From Neopestalotiopsis rosae (Eukaryota; Ascomycota; Sordariomycetes; Amphisphaeriales; Sporocadaceae), in assembly GCA_023078685.1 (NCBI GenBank), contig JALGAS010000006.1, positions 4,464,001-4,528,000 of the forward strand: 64,000 nucleotides of DNA, in the 5' to 3' direction. How positions within the stretch are numbered: the first letter of the stretch is position 1; every line of letters begins with the position of its first letter. This document shows positions 1 to 9,443 of the stretch, piece after piece. The notes below the pieces were generated by a model. It was not told where the DNA came from. It searched no databases and was given only the letters and a program-made list of their open reading frames with translations. The position numbers and the translations under genes are program-made.

Positions 1-1
1 T

Positions 2-2053
2 CCCCAAATGGATAGTGATCGTGATGAGAGCTTCCGCACTGTTGAGACTAACCGCAAGCTGGCTGCAGCCTTGAATCTCCAAAAGGATTTGCACAATACA
101 CTGGAGCGGACCAATGCGGATCTGGCGGCTGAGAAGCGTGCACGACAATTGGCTGACGACACTGCAACCGCTGCGCAAAAACGCATGTCAGACTTGGAGA
201 TGTACAAGCAACAGGCGTCTCTAGAGTTGGAGTCCCTGAGAGCTGAATTGCACATGGTCCAACGAGAGTCTCGTGACCACGCAACTACTGGCGCTGAAGC
301 AGCTGCAGCTCTCGATGCCCTTCGGGTTGAGCATTCTGAGCTCCGAAGCAGATTTGATAGCAGTGACATGGCTGATCAGGACAGCGGCGCAGACTTGGAT
401 TCTCTCCGTGCAGCTGTTGCAGCGTCTGAGGACATGAGGACACATCTGGAGTCTAAGCTGGAGGAAGAACGTGCTTTGAGGGAAACGATTGAGGCGAGAC
501 TCACAAAGCTCAAGGCCGAACATGAGGCGCAGACCGCTGAGCTGGTTGCCGTTAGTCAACGACTGCGTGATGCAGAGGAGCTCGCCGAGAAACATGCGAA
601 TGAGGCCAAGACCCACCGCCTGGCTGTTATTTCGGGTCTCGACAAGATTTCCCAGAATGGCGTAAAGTCCAAGCAAGTCGATGCCGATCGCATCACCGCG
701 CTTCAGAACCAAATCACTGCTGCCAATAACTTGGTCAAGAAATACCAGCAAGAAGCTGATTCGGCTTCTGACAAGTTGCGCAGTGCCGAGGAACGTATTG
801 CAGGCCTGGAGGCATATCAAGAGCAGTCCAGCCGAGAAGGTGTTACGATCCGCAGACAACTTCAAGCCGCTCTCAAGGACACTCAAACACTTCAGGCCAT
901 GAACTCGGACCTGAAGCACCAGTTGGCCAATCAGCAACTCGAGACTAATGCCATGACGGTCCAACACAATACGCTCAAGGACATTCTGACGGAGAGAGGA
1001 ATCAGCCCCACTGGACTGGCTCGCGTTAGAGGCATCAATTCTAGAAACGATTCACCCGCTGGTGGTGACCTTGAACAACAGCTCATCGAAGCCCGTGCTG
1101 CGAACGATGAATTGAGACAAAACTTCGACTTGCAGGTTCAGCAGAATGAAGCTACATATCGGGAAAGGATCACGCAACTCGAGAGCGATTATCAATCAGC
1201 TGTTCACTACGTCAAGGGCACTGAAAAGATGCTCAAGCGCATGAAGGAGGAACTGTCCAAGTACAAGTCCGACAATGCTCGTCTCAAGAACGAAAACCTC
1301 GAGCTGGAAGAAAAGGCCATGAACGCAGAGGCCAGTGGCGCTTCTGCTCCCGCAGACTGGGATAGCCAACGCTCCCTCTTGGAGAAGAAGATTGAAACCC
1401 TGCAAGAGCAGGTCAGGAGTTCTTCCGCTGAATTGGAGACACAAATGGCCGTGGTCCGCCAGGAGCTCCAGGCTGCCAAACTTGAGCGTGATCACGCCAC
1501 GCAGGCGAGTGGTGATGCTACCCAACGGCTCGCCATGATGGAGAAGGGACTTGAGCAAATGCAGCAAGAGAACGCGCTCCTGGAGAAGCGTGCTCAAGAT
1601 GCAGAGCACAAGGTTGGCATGCTGTTAGATCAAGTCGAGAACTCGGTTGATCACTATCGCAGGCAGAGTCGTCAGGCGCCCAGCGTTGGCTCTGACGCAA
1701 CAGCCACTGCGATACCCAGCATGAACCCCGTCGGCCACCGCCGCCAAGAAAGCTCCGAGGCGGGAAGCATGTATGGCGGACTCGGTGATGCTAGAAACAG
1801 CACTGCGCTCGACAATCTAGCTGACGAACTTGACCAGCTGAGAACAAAATGGGAAGCTACCAACGAAAACTACCGGTTGTCGACAGCTTTTGACTTTGAT
1901 GGTGCCAACACCATCAATACCACCACCAACAACAACAACAAAAAGGGCGATGAAAATGTCGGTGTCGGTCTCGGCCTCAGTGAGAGTCTTGCTGACTGGC
2001 GCAAGCGACTGGATTCTGACGACCACGATGGCCAGAGTGCAAGACGAATTTAA
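2..2053 (+). CDS. Class II myosin heavy chain, C-terminal tail (partial)
   Basis: The frame is open from the left edge for 684 codons, so this is the 3' end of a larger gene whose motor domain lies outside the window. The visible part is almost wholly alpha-helical coiled coil, rich in Glu, Gln, Ala, Leu and Arg in heptads and without prolines over long stretches. This is the tail through which myosin-II dimers assemble into filaments, used in fungi for the contractile ring at septation. The last 100 residues change character: a Ser/Asn-rich linker, an NTTTNNNN run, and a terminal SLADWRKRLD motif. From memory, fungal myosin-II tails end in a similar way (NYRLS followed by SLADWR). No intron is needed. 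The isolated ATG at 8 is internal, not a start. The assignment is firm for a myosin-II-type tail; other long coiled-coil proteins are less likely because of the C-terminus. Confidence 0.85.
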   Translation, partial: PQMDSDRDESFRTVETNRKLAAALNLQKDLHNTLERTNADLAAEKRARQLADDTATAAQKRMSDLEMYKQQASLELESLRAELHMVQRESRDHATTGAEAAAALDALRVEHSELRSRFDSSDMADQDSGADLDSLRAAVAASEDMRTHLESKLEEERALRETIEARLTKLKAEHEAQTAELVAVSQRLRDAEELAEKHANEAKTHRLAVISGLDKISQNGVKSKQVDADRITALQNQITAANNLVKKYQQEADSASDKLRSAEERIAGLEAYQEQSSREGVTIRRQLQAALKDTQTLQAMNSDLKHQLANQQLETNAMTVQHNTLKDILTERGISPTGLARVRGINSRNDSPAGGDLEQQLIEARAANDELRQNFDLQVQQNEATYRERITQLESDYQSAVHYVKGTEKMLKRMKEELSKYKSDNARLKNENLELEEKAMNAEASGASAPADWDSQRSLLEKKIETLQEQVRSSSAELETQMAVVRQELQAAKLERDHATQASGDATQRLAMMEKGLEQMQQENALLEKRAQDAEHKVGMLLDQVENSVDHYRRQSRQAPSVGSDATATAIPSMNPVGHRRQESSEAGSMYGGLGDARNSTALDNLADELDQLRTKWEATNENYRLSTAFDFDGANTINTTTNNNNKKGDENVGVGLGLSESLADWRKRLDSDDHDGQSARRI

Positions 2054-2929
2054 GCAGAACTGCTTTTGATGAAGCTGTATATACAATTTTTGCAATGGCG
2101 CATGCGGGAACTCATCGCCATGCTTTCCATGCATTTACGACTCGATCGGCGTTTTTGTTCCGGAGACTGTGCCTGGCCGGTTCACTTACACAATGATCAA
2201 AACGACTACACTTTGCTTTACGACCACATTTGGAGTTCATACTCTATTTTTTCTTTCTTCCTGCGCCCTTGTATTTTAATGCAAACGTCGGATACTCCCC
2301 GACCAAGCCCGGCGGTTCTTTTTTGACACATTTCGAAGATATGGTCCACGTTCACACATGGCCGTTCCTGGAGTTTGTGGGTGGGGCTCGATTCTCAGGA
2401 TCAAAATTGTTTATTTCTTCTCTTTTCTACTTTATTTGTGCTCGATGATTGTGGGCGAGGCTCAAGGAGCACAAATTCGTTTCTGTTGCGGACGTGGATG
2501 AATCGATTCAAGATGTAATGTACAATATCAGAGCTTGTGCTGGGCAGACAAACGGCTATGGTTTAATGCTGGCACGAAGTAATGGAAAGCTTGTTGTGGA
2601 GATACCTCGTTGTGTTGGTGGTTTTTAAGTAACAGGACGCTGCATTGATAGAACAGCGGCCATTTATTCATTGCGGCGATTTTAATTCGAATGACAATTC
2701 ATACACTATACTTGTGCTTGCATCTAATTGACCTCTTTGCGTCGATCGGCGGCATTTGGGATCGATATACTACAGAAGCTAGCTGCTGAGCAGACTTGCC
2801 CAAATGGCCTGTTATAATCTCGACACTGCCAAACGCTCGAGCAGGAGAGATCTTCCCAATTGAGATGATCCGGGGCCACTCGCTGAGAGCACAAGGAGCA
2901 TGGTAGTTTGCGAGGGTAAATTTGCAGTA
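2054..2929. other. Intergenic, 3' flank of the myosin gene
   Basis: I see no supportable gene here. The short open frames have no family resemblance. The stretch should contain the myosin 3'UTR, and it ends where similarity to the 7.1 kb region begins. Confidence 0.6.
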
Positions 2930-3585
2930 TAAGTAGACATGCACGACAATATGCAAGGGAGAATGTTTAAGCTCTTTTCTATGATAAAAATTTCTAGGTT
3001 AGTTATCTCATGACGAGTCCAAGACACAGCAGAGATCCTCTTGCTTGAGAAAAGCAGGAGCGATTATAGTGTCTCCATCAACCGAGCTAGGGTAGCGTCG
3101 AGAGCTTCTGAAACGTATAGTCGACCTCGATTTGGTACATGAACCATTTCTCATATAAGGTAAATCGATCATAATATTCTACGACTCGTGTGTAAAGGCC
3201 GCCCTGTAAGGAATGATAGCTGTTAGATGATATGATATGTCTCCTGGGATACCTGCCACTTACTTTTTTAACACATCTGCGGGCCTTTTCCTCAATTCCG
3301 ACTTTGCGACGCCGTGGGCTGAGAGGGGAGAGCACCTGCGGCAAATGGCAAGACTGGTCGACTTCGAACGGGTAGTTCGATACACGGGATATTGGATGGC
3401 GTTCCATACATATAGTAGGATGGTAGTATGGATGTTGATCTCCACATGCTTCTTCGATAGGATGGGCGCGTGCGGGCAAATGTAAGATATGCTAACCAGA
3501 GCGAGATGAGAGTCATTAATAAAGAAGGTATCCCCACAGCGATACCGATCACTACGGCCGGGGAGATAAGTTCGGTGGAAGACAT
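2930..3585 (-). repeat. Duplicated block A (membrane-protein copy 1 plus 3' flank)
   Basis: This block is a diverged duplicate of 7120-7827. Both contain a homologous 97-codon gene and an intron 28-29 nt after the stop. About 350-400 bp beyond the stop both share a near-identical stretch around GACAATATGCA (2947-2957 here and 7135-7145 there). The similarity outside the coding frame shows duplication of a genomic segment, not only retention of a protein domain. Confidence 0.6.
3292..3585 (-). CDS. Small single-pass membrane protein, family copy 1
   Basis: A 97-residue protein with no family name known to me. The start at 3585 is chosen over an in-frame ATG 13 codons upstream because all four copies then begin with M-S/A-S/T. 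Residues about 7-30 form one transmembrane helix with the conserved core GIAVGIPSLLM..LISLWLAY, including a GxxxG helix-packing motif and a Pro kink. A basic, Ser/Pro-rich tail follows and ends QSRN. The short N-terminus and basic tail suggest tail-in-cytosol topology by the positive-inside rule. Behind the stop, after 28 nt, a clear intron is visible (3263 to 3204: GTAAGT donor, CTAAC branch, TTACAG acceptor), which places it in the 3'UTR. Sister copies are at 5866, 7534 and 12126. The function is unknown. Confidence 0.65.
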   Translation of the reverse strand: MSSTELISPAVVIGIAVGIPSLLMTLISLWLAYLTFARTRPSYRRSMWRSTSILPSYYMYGTPSNIPCIELPVRSRPVLPFAAGALPSQPTASQSRN

Positions 3586-3919
3586 GACTGAGCAGATGCT
3601 TGGATCCGAGGTCTTGAAGAACATGAGAAAATCTCGTATTGAAAAGCCGGGTCTTCATCATTAAATACAACGATATCATTGAAGCTCGGATTAAGGGTTG
3701 TACAGACTTATGGTGCGAAAAGTCCTGTATTTGGGATGATTCTAGGTTGCATGCAATCTAGTTTTCTGTGTTTGGTCTTGGCGCATCTCTCCAGTAGCCA
3801 GGGTTGGAAAAACGAAAGGTGGGGGCCTGTGTGAGCCGCAATATGTCGCCAAATGAGTTGAGGTTGCGGGAGAAGGACGATGAGCAGTTGTTGCACAGCC
3901 AACTCTTGTGTTGCCAGGC
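3586..3919. other. Intergenic upstream of membrane-protein copy 1
   Basis: This is the presumed promoter of the minus-strand gene at 3585. Nothing else can be supported. Confidence 0.4.
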
Positions 3920-4345
3920 GCTTGGCAAGAAGAGATCATCTCTTGGTAGGTATGATCAACCACGATTGGGAGCCTTGAAGGATAATCACATCCTGCCAAG
4001 CATAACTAACCACGATCCGATTCTTTCAAAGTACTAAATCTTCCTTGGCAAGGAAAGAAATACAATTTGCCAAGCGTGGGCAAGACAGTCGGGCCTTGAT
4101 ATAGAAAACACATTCTGCCAAGCATAGCTAAGGATGATCCGAATCGTACTCACGAGTGCTTGGCAAGGAAAGAACTACATTTTGCCAAGGCTGAGCGAGA
4201 AGAGTCGGAGCTTCATCCAGAAACCACATCTTGCCAAGCATGGCCATAGACGGTCCGAAACTTTCAAGGACACCCGGATTGTGCTAACAGGTGCTTGGCA
4301 GAGAAAGAACTACATCTTGCCAAGCGTGATCAACAGCGATTGGGG
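3920..4345. repeat. Tandem repeat, about 120-bp unit with internal palindrome
   Basis: Three full units start at 3988, 4110 and 4226 (periods 122 and 116 bp), preceded by a partial unit from 3920. Each begins ACATYYTGCCAAGCAT, followed by a diverged GATCCGAA-like stretch. Each then carries an inverted pair, TTGGCAAGGAAAGAA..TAC and TTGCCAAG (4043-4074, 4157-4189, 4292-4324), able to form a short hairpin. The repeat also creates a spurious open frame with repeated amino acids. No transposase or array-associated gene is nearby. Confidence 0.7.
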
Positions 4346-5865
4346 CTTCGACAAACGGCGGAGTTCCATTCTTTTACTTCAGCCTATCCCCTATGACCTA
4401 GAGCTGTCGATTCGTGCATATCTACAGCTTGGCCAAGCAAAGCATGCAGGGATGCTTGCTGCATATACATTTGGGGTTTGCGCGTGACGGGGCGTCCACG
4501 CAATCGCTGTGAATGAGACATGGCCCCATCATTGTCGCCCGCGGAGGTTGTATATGTAGCAACTGGATGCAGGAAAAGTCCTAGGCCAGGTGTTCTATTG
4601 ATGCTTACAGGTCAGGACTTGCCGGTGACTTTAGGGGATCCATTCCCATCTTCGCGTAGAACATGGAGATTGACACTATGTCCGAGCTCCGACTGCATCA
4701 GCGTCCATGCTATCTCACGGCTCCGTCTCAGGTACGAAGTAATTCATTGACTGCTTTTTGGTCTTCAAGTCTGCTCGAAGATTGCAGGCGCCAGCATCGC
4801 AACTTACCACTTCGTTAAGGGGAAGCTGAATTCATCCAGTTTTTTCTTTCTTTTTTTTTTTTTTAGTTTTTTTCTTCTTTTCTTTTTGCGGGGGAAGTAG
4901 CGTATGCTGCTTCTTCATTTATCTTTTCGACGTCAACCGTGGCATGCCAGCAAGACAGGTCACGTCAAACATATGTTGCTGCCTTTCTCGAAGACATAGG
5001 TGGAAACGTACCGTTAGGTATATATTGATATAACTCCCATGCACTGAAGCTTCTCTTTCTATTGTCGACGCTTGTATTTGACCGCGATCGTGCTAGTACC
5101 TTCGAAGAGCTGCTCGATAGAGTGTCAAGGACAGACGGACTACACTTTTCCCCAACAAGTCATCGTAGAGCTCGCTCGTCACAGTCAATGTCGAATTAGC
5201 TACACATGTGTCCGAAGGAGCATGGAGTTATTGGTAATAAAACTTACGTCTGCTGATAGTGCCTAGGCATAGTAAAACTTCAACACGGAAACCAGAATGA
5301 AGGTTGATCGTCAATCAGACTCGTTATGCGTCTTAGATTGGAATGCTACGCTACTGTTGGTATACGGACTGGCCACACGTGTCGGCGCACAGGGACAGAA
5401 GAGCATAAACATGCTATTTCAACCGAAGAATCAAATTCCACTATCGGATCAAGACGCGCCACTCTGACTTTCTACCGTGACCCGAAAAAGAAAAGGGAGG
5501 GGGAAAAAACGCCTTCAATTCAGCATGCGCTACTTCAGACTTCGATTGTGTAGGGAATTGCTGTTGTCGGTGTTGCTTTTGAGGCAGAAGTTGAAGGTGG
5601 TGGGGCAGATGTAACGCTCTTGCACGGATGAGTAGACCTCGTACAACTATACGCATCGAATCTAGTAAGTAGGCTGTAGTCTGGATGTATCGAATCAGAT
5701 TAAAAAGCCATTATGATTCTTAATATTCTTGTCACTCACTAATTCGTAGTATGTGGATACGTATCATTATGCCAAACCTTTGGCTTTTCTCATGACAATG
5801 CAGATCGGAAGGATGATATTCGGCCGCTAGCTGGAGGTCGAAGTGGTGGGTTATGGGAGTGTGAT
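4346..5865. other. Intergenic with a pyrimidine-rich tract
   Basis: A C/T tract, almost pure T, lies at about 4839-4888 on the plus strand. No gene with family resemblance is visible. The lower end of the stretch (5681-5789) contains the presumed 3' end and 3'UTR intron of membrane-protein copy 2. Confidence 0.5.
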
Positions 5866-6063
5866 TCAGTGTACGGCATAGACCGCACAAGCGGGGTGCA
5901 AAGGTAATATGGTTCCCGATTGTATGTTGTGTCTTTCACCCGAATGCGTGCCACTAAAGGTCAGGTGCGCAAGCCAAATTGATATCAGGGCCATGAGCAG
6001 TGATGGTAGCCCGACAGCGATCCCTACAATGATCTCCGGGGAAATGGATGCAAAAGTGGACAT
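5866..6063 (-). pseudogene. Small single-pass membrane protein, copy 2, probably frameshifted
   Basis: As written this encodes 65 residues. It has the same N-terminal membrane helix as its sisters (SPEIIVGIAVGLPSL then MALISIWLAHLTF) but a short, different tail. In the +1 frame just beyond, the text resembles the tail of copy 4 (ESHSHNP..LRPPAS) and runs to a stop at 5790-5792. A GTGAGT donor lies exactly 50 nt behind that stop (5739; acceptor near 5681 or 5674). Copy 4 has the same 50-nt spacing. I infer an ancestral full-length gene with a single-base frame loss near the end of the current frame, but a natural short form cannot be excluded. Confidence 0.55.
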
Positions 6064-7119
6064 GATGTGATCGTCCGAAAGATTGTTGATTTTCTATCAT
6101 CTACTTCAAGAAAAGAAAACGAAGAAAAGATTTGGGGGGAGGGCAGATTATAATGTTTTCGTGCAAACGCTGTCGTTCTACGGTGAATTCAACCCGAAAG
6201 GTCCTCGTACACCGACAAGGATGTAGTCGGTCTGCCGCGAGGCTCGGAAAAGCCGAAGTTCCACGACAATGGAATGATTTTTGTTTGATGAAAGAATAAT
6301 GATTGCTAATTTCAATTGACGAAATGGAATACAGTAGCATCATTGTGTTGAGACTATATTTCCAGTTGGTCCCAGCCGATAGATGCTTGATGTGTCAAGG
6401 GTTGCTGAAATTTTATCGAGTTGGTCTAAGAAGTCGTAGATCGGTCACGAAATCTCAAGTGCAGTAGAGTATCAGCAAAGACACGGATGTTCGGTCTCTA
6501 CTCTCTGTACCTGATACTTACTCTCGACTCTCTGAAAGTACAATAACTGTTGGGAGACAATAGCCCCTTGACAATTGTGCAGCCTCATTCACAGGTGCAG
6601 ATGACTGCCCCAACTACAACCGCTTTCTGCAACCCGCGTTCCCGACAATCATGAAGGTCAACTAAATCAAATACGCCGGAGATAGTTTTAATTATGCCTA
6701 CATTGAATTTGATATGTAAAACGATGCATCGTGCGTGGTGGGTGGTGTCTTGGTGCTTCACGGTTATGGGGTCACGTTCGAGCTCGCATATTCCCGTCTA
6801 CAGTGTAAAAATCTCTCGTTTTAATTTGCCGCTTTGGATCACATGCCAAGAGAGTATTGTTTATATTTCCCGTTCGCTATAATTGACGTAGCTACTCATA
6901 ATGACTCACACATGTGTTTAACTAATTCCAGCCCCAGAGAAGTCATTCCTTACAATGCAGAAAGTCCCTGTGCAACAGGCCTGGTATCAGTCCCCATGCC
7001 AGGCAGTACTCGAAAACCAGCACTCACTAACAAATACTCAAGTTTGACCGATACTACCGATCGAATCGATCCAGGCTATTCGCAAAAAATTGTGGCGGTG
7101 TCCAAGAATAAGCCAGAGC
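6064..7119. other. Intergenic
   Basis: No supportable gene. A stretch around 6230-6260 (GAGGCTCGGAAAAGCCGAAG) resembles 8046-8072 upstream of copy 3, so the upstream flanks of copies 2 and 3 may also be related. Confidence 0.4.
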
Positions 7120-7827
7120 GCAGATAAACATGCATGACAATATGCAGGGACAAGAATGCACGAAGTCTGGCCTATTGCCACCACTTAATACCTGTTTTTC
7201 AACGTTACGCCAACTCCCAGAGGCGAGAAATAGAAATAAAATTGAGAATAAAGACACTCCTCTCATCATAAGCCGGCTTGGCTGAGCTGACTATTCATCT
7301 AATTGTCTCCGTCGGTGGTGCTAAAGTAGATAGCCACACGCAAAAGGTAATGATGTATATATGGTCGATATTGATCTAGTGGGGTTGGAACCAATCCACG
7401 AATATGATCTTCGAATGTAGCAGATCTCATAGAGAGGCTTTGATTTACATGTACTGAAATGAATTAGACCGTACACACTGTCTTTTTGAGTTTATGCTAC
7501 TCACTTTTGGCCCCCATATGCAGACCTTCCGCTCTAATATCGACTTTGTAACGACGTCATTTGGAACGGCAATATCCTCGCGACAGGTGGTAAAGCTGGT
7601 AGACTTCGGGCAGGCGACTCAAGATATGAGTTATTGTCTGGCATCCAATTGGCATGATAGGATGGCAAGAGAGAAGTCGATGCGCGTCTGTTTCTTGCAT
7701 AGGGTAGTTGTGTATGGACAAATGTGAGGTAAGCTAGCCAAAGCGAGATCAGCGTCATGATCAGAGACGGCACACCGACGGCAATTCCAACCACTACCGC
7801 TGGGTTGATGGCCTCATAGGATGACAT
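7120..7827 (-). repeat. Duplicated block B (membrane-protein copy 3 plus 3' flank)
   Basis: Diverged duplicate of 2930-3585, in the same orientation. The shared parts are the 97-codon frame, the intron just after the stop, and the distal ATGACAATATGCAGGGA-like stretch near 7133. Confidence 0.6.
7534..7827 (-). CDS. Small single-pass membrane protein, family copy 3
   Basis: A 97-residue protein of exactly the same length as copy 1. The N-terminus MSSYEAINPAVV leads into the membrane helix GIAVGVPSL..TLISLWLAYLTF. The tail keeps a hydroxy-rich STSLLPSY segment, matching STSILPSY in copy 1, and ends LQSRY. The stop is followed after 29 nt by an intron (7504 to 7454; GTGAGT donor, CTAAT branch, TTTCAG acceptor), almost the same distance as in copy 1. 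Conservation of the frame, tail motifs and the untranslated intron, while the DNA has diverged widely, argues that this is a real selected gene. The function is unknown; a membrane effector or a helix-packing partner is speculation. Confidence 0.65.
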   Translation of the reverse strand: MSSYEAINPAVVVGIAVGVPSLIMTLISLWLAYLTFVHTQLPYARNRRASTSLLPSYHANWMPDNNSYLESPARSLPALPPVARILPFQMTSLQSRY

Positions 7828-8918
7828 GATTGGTCGATTTTACGCTCAGAGTGGAAGGAATCGTCTGATCGTGCAAATTCTGCCTTTTTTTCTTGATTGA
7901 GAAGGGGTTTACATTGAAAATCGATGGGAATGATGAGTCCGACTTGACAAGCGCAAAAGAGTCAGTAATCGGCCTCATTATAGACTTCAGGAAATCAATG
8001 CCTGTATGAGGCTTCTTGGCGTTCGAACTTATTGACTCTTGGTGGAGGCCTCGACAAGCCGGAGTTTGAAGTGCGCAGGTAAATTCTCGGTGGACAGGCA
8101 CATATGTGATACAGAGTTTGGGAATACTGTCTCTTCATAGGCGGCGTCTAATTATTTCTATGCCTTCGCTCCTTCTGAGTTCCGGCTTCACTGAAGTCAC
8201 TGCCCGGTAGCGTTTTTCTGGGCCGCCCTGAATCCTTCAAGGTTGAATCGGTGCTAGCCCTAGGGATCAAAGAATTTAAGTTAGGTACGTTATCGACTGC
8301 ATATCATCATACCCAAGCAGCCGCGCGACTATCTACAGAAAGTCAAGTCGTCACAATAGCTTTGTCCACCTGATTTCTGCTCCCGCGAGACATTGGGATG
8401 GGAAATCGTGGGCATCGTAAAATCCTCAGATTCCGTATACGCAAGGCGTTGTTCAAGAATCAATATTCCAGGATACTAATCGAAGAACTAAGTTTGGCGA
8501 TCTCAGACGTTCTTAGAAAGATCAACTAATAATGTCTAGACATATTTAATCTTAGGGACTCTTGCTCGTAGCAATTATCTAGTTCCTGAATTAACAGAAG
8601 GCTCACTATTGCAATACCGTTTGGCGCACGGCTCCAAAATCTACCCAGATGAGCTGCCTCCATCAGCCGCGCAGTAAGCGCAGCCCTTTTTGAACATTCC
8701 CGGCGGCAAGCCCCCCTCATTTTGTAACTCTGAATTGCCTTCACGTGACCACGGGAGTAGATTCGTTGGCTGGCTCCTCTCCCGTAAGTTTTACCTGAAA
8801 GCATACGTCAAGCCTTCGGTTTATGTGTCGCCGAGTCTCAATAAGTGACGAAGAGAAGCTGACGCGGACGTGGAACTTGATATTGCGTCCAAAGTGCTCA
8901 TCACCATCGGACCGAAAC
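7828..8918. other. Intergenic
   Basis: No recognisable gene. It contains the presumed promoter of membrane-protein copy 3 at its lower end. Confidence 0.45.
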
Positions 8919-9395
8919 TTACAAATTTGACATATGATGCCTTTTTATTTTTGGCCTTTTGTATAGATATAAGAGAGAAAGCTTTTGATAATTGGTGTCA
9001 TCTAGGTAGGCAAACACATACAAAGCGGTTGACCTAGACAGACATCGAGCGCATAAGCAGGGCGCCAGTGACACCCTACGAGGGCATTTCTTTTCGAAAT
9101 TTGAACCAAGCGAGGCAATCTTACCATTATTTTTAAGTCGTCCGAAGGACATCGAGCCCCGACGATCGAGTAGAACAAGTTTTCTTATTTCTCCTCTCCA
9201 TAATTGTCCTATTTCATTCGAAGCTGACGGGGCGGCGTGATCAGTGAAGTTACTACCGAGTTTCATCGAGGTGACGTAAATGTCTGAAGCAGGATAAATA
9301 TCGAAAGTGTAAACGCGCGCCAAATTGAACGGCTCAGGTCCCAACAAGTCTGCCGCCACCAGAGACACTGCCACAGCCTTGGGCCATCCCGTCAT
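8919..9395 (-). CDS. Uncertain open frame downstream of the HET-amidoligase gene
   Basis: The frame begins MTGWPKAVAVSLV just past the end of the HET-amidoligase gene and runs about 158 codons. The first 95 residues look coding-like in composition; the rest does not. I do not recognise it. Its frame does not match the last exon of the upstream gene through the one plausible donor/acceptor pair (9526 and 9421), so it is not an obvious further exon. It may be an untranslated 3' region. Confidence 0.2.
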   Translation of the reverse strand: MTGWPKAVAVSLVAADLLGPEPFNLARVYTFDIYPASDIYVTSMKLGSNFTDHAAPSASNEIGQLWRGEIRKLVLLDRRGSMSFGRLKNNGKIASLGSNFEKKCPRRVSLAPCLCARCLSRSTALYVFAYLDDTNYQKLSLLYLYKRPKIKRHHMSNL

Positions 9396-9443
9396 GATCT
9401 CCACATTGCAATGAATCTCCTGTCAGCAAACAACGGAAGAAAC

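Noticed and set aside
221..967. 248-codon minus-strand frame opposite the myosin tail
   Set aside because: It is a shadow of the biased coiled-coil codons on the plus strand; no family and no start context.
4134..4487. 117-codon frame with internally repeated amino acids
   Set aside because: The repetition comes from the 116-122 bp DNA repeat; the frame is not kept through all units.
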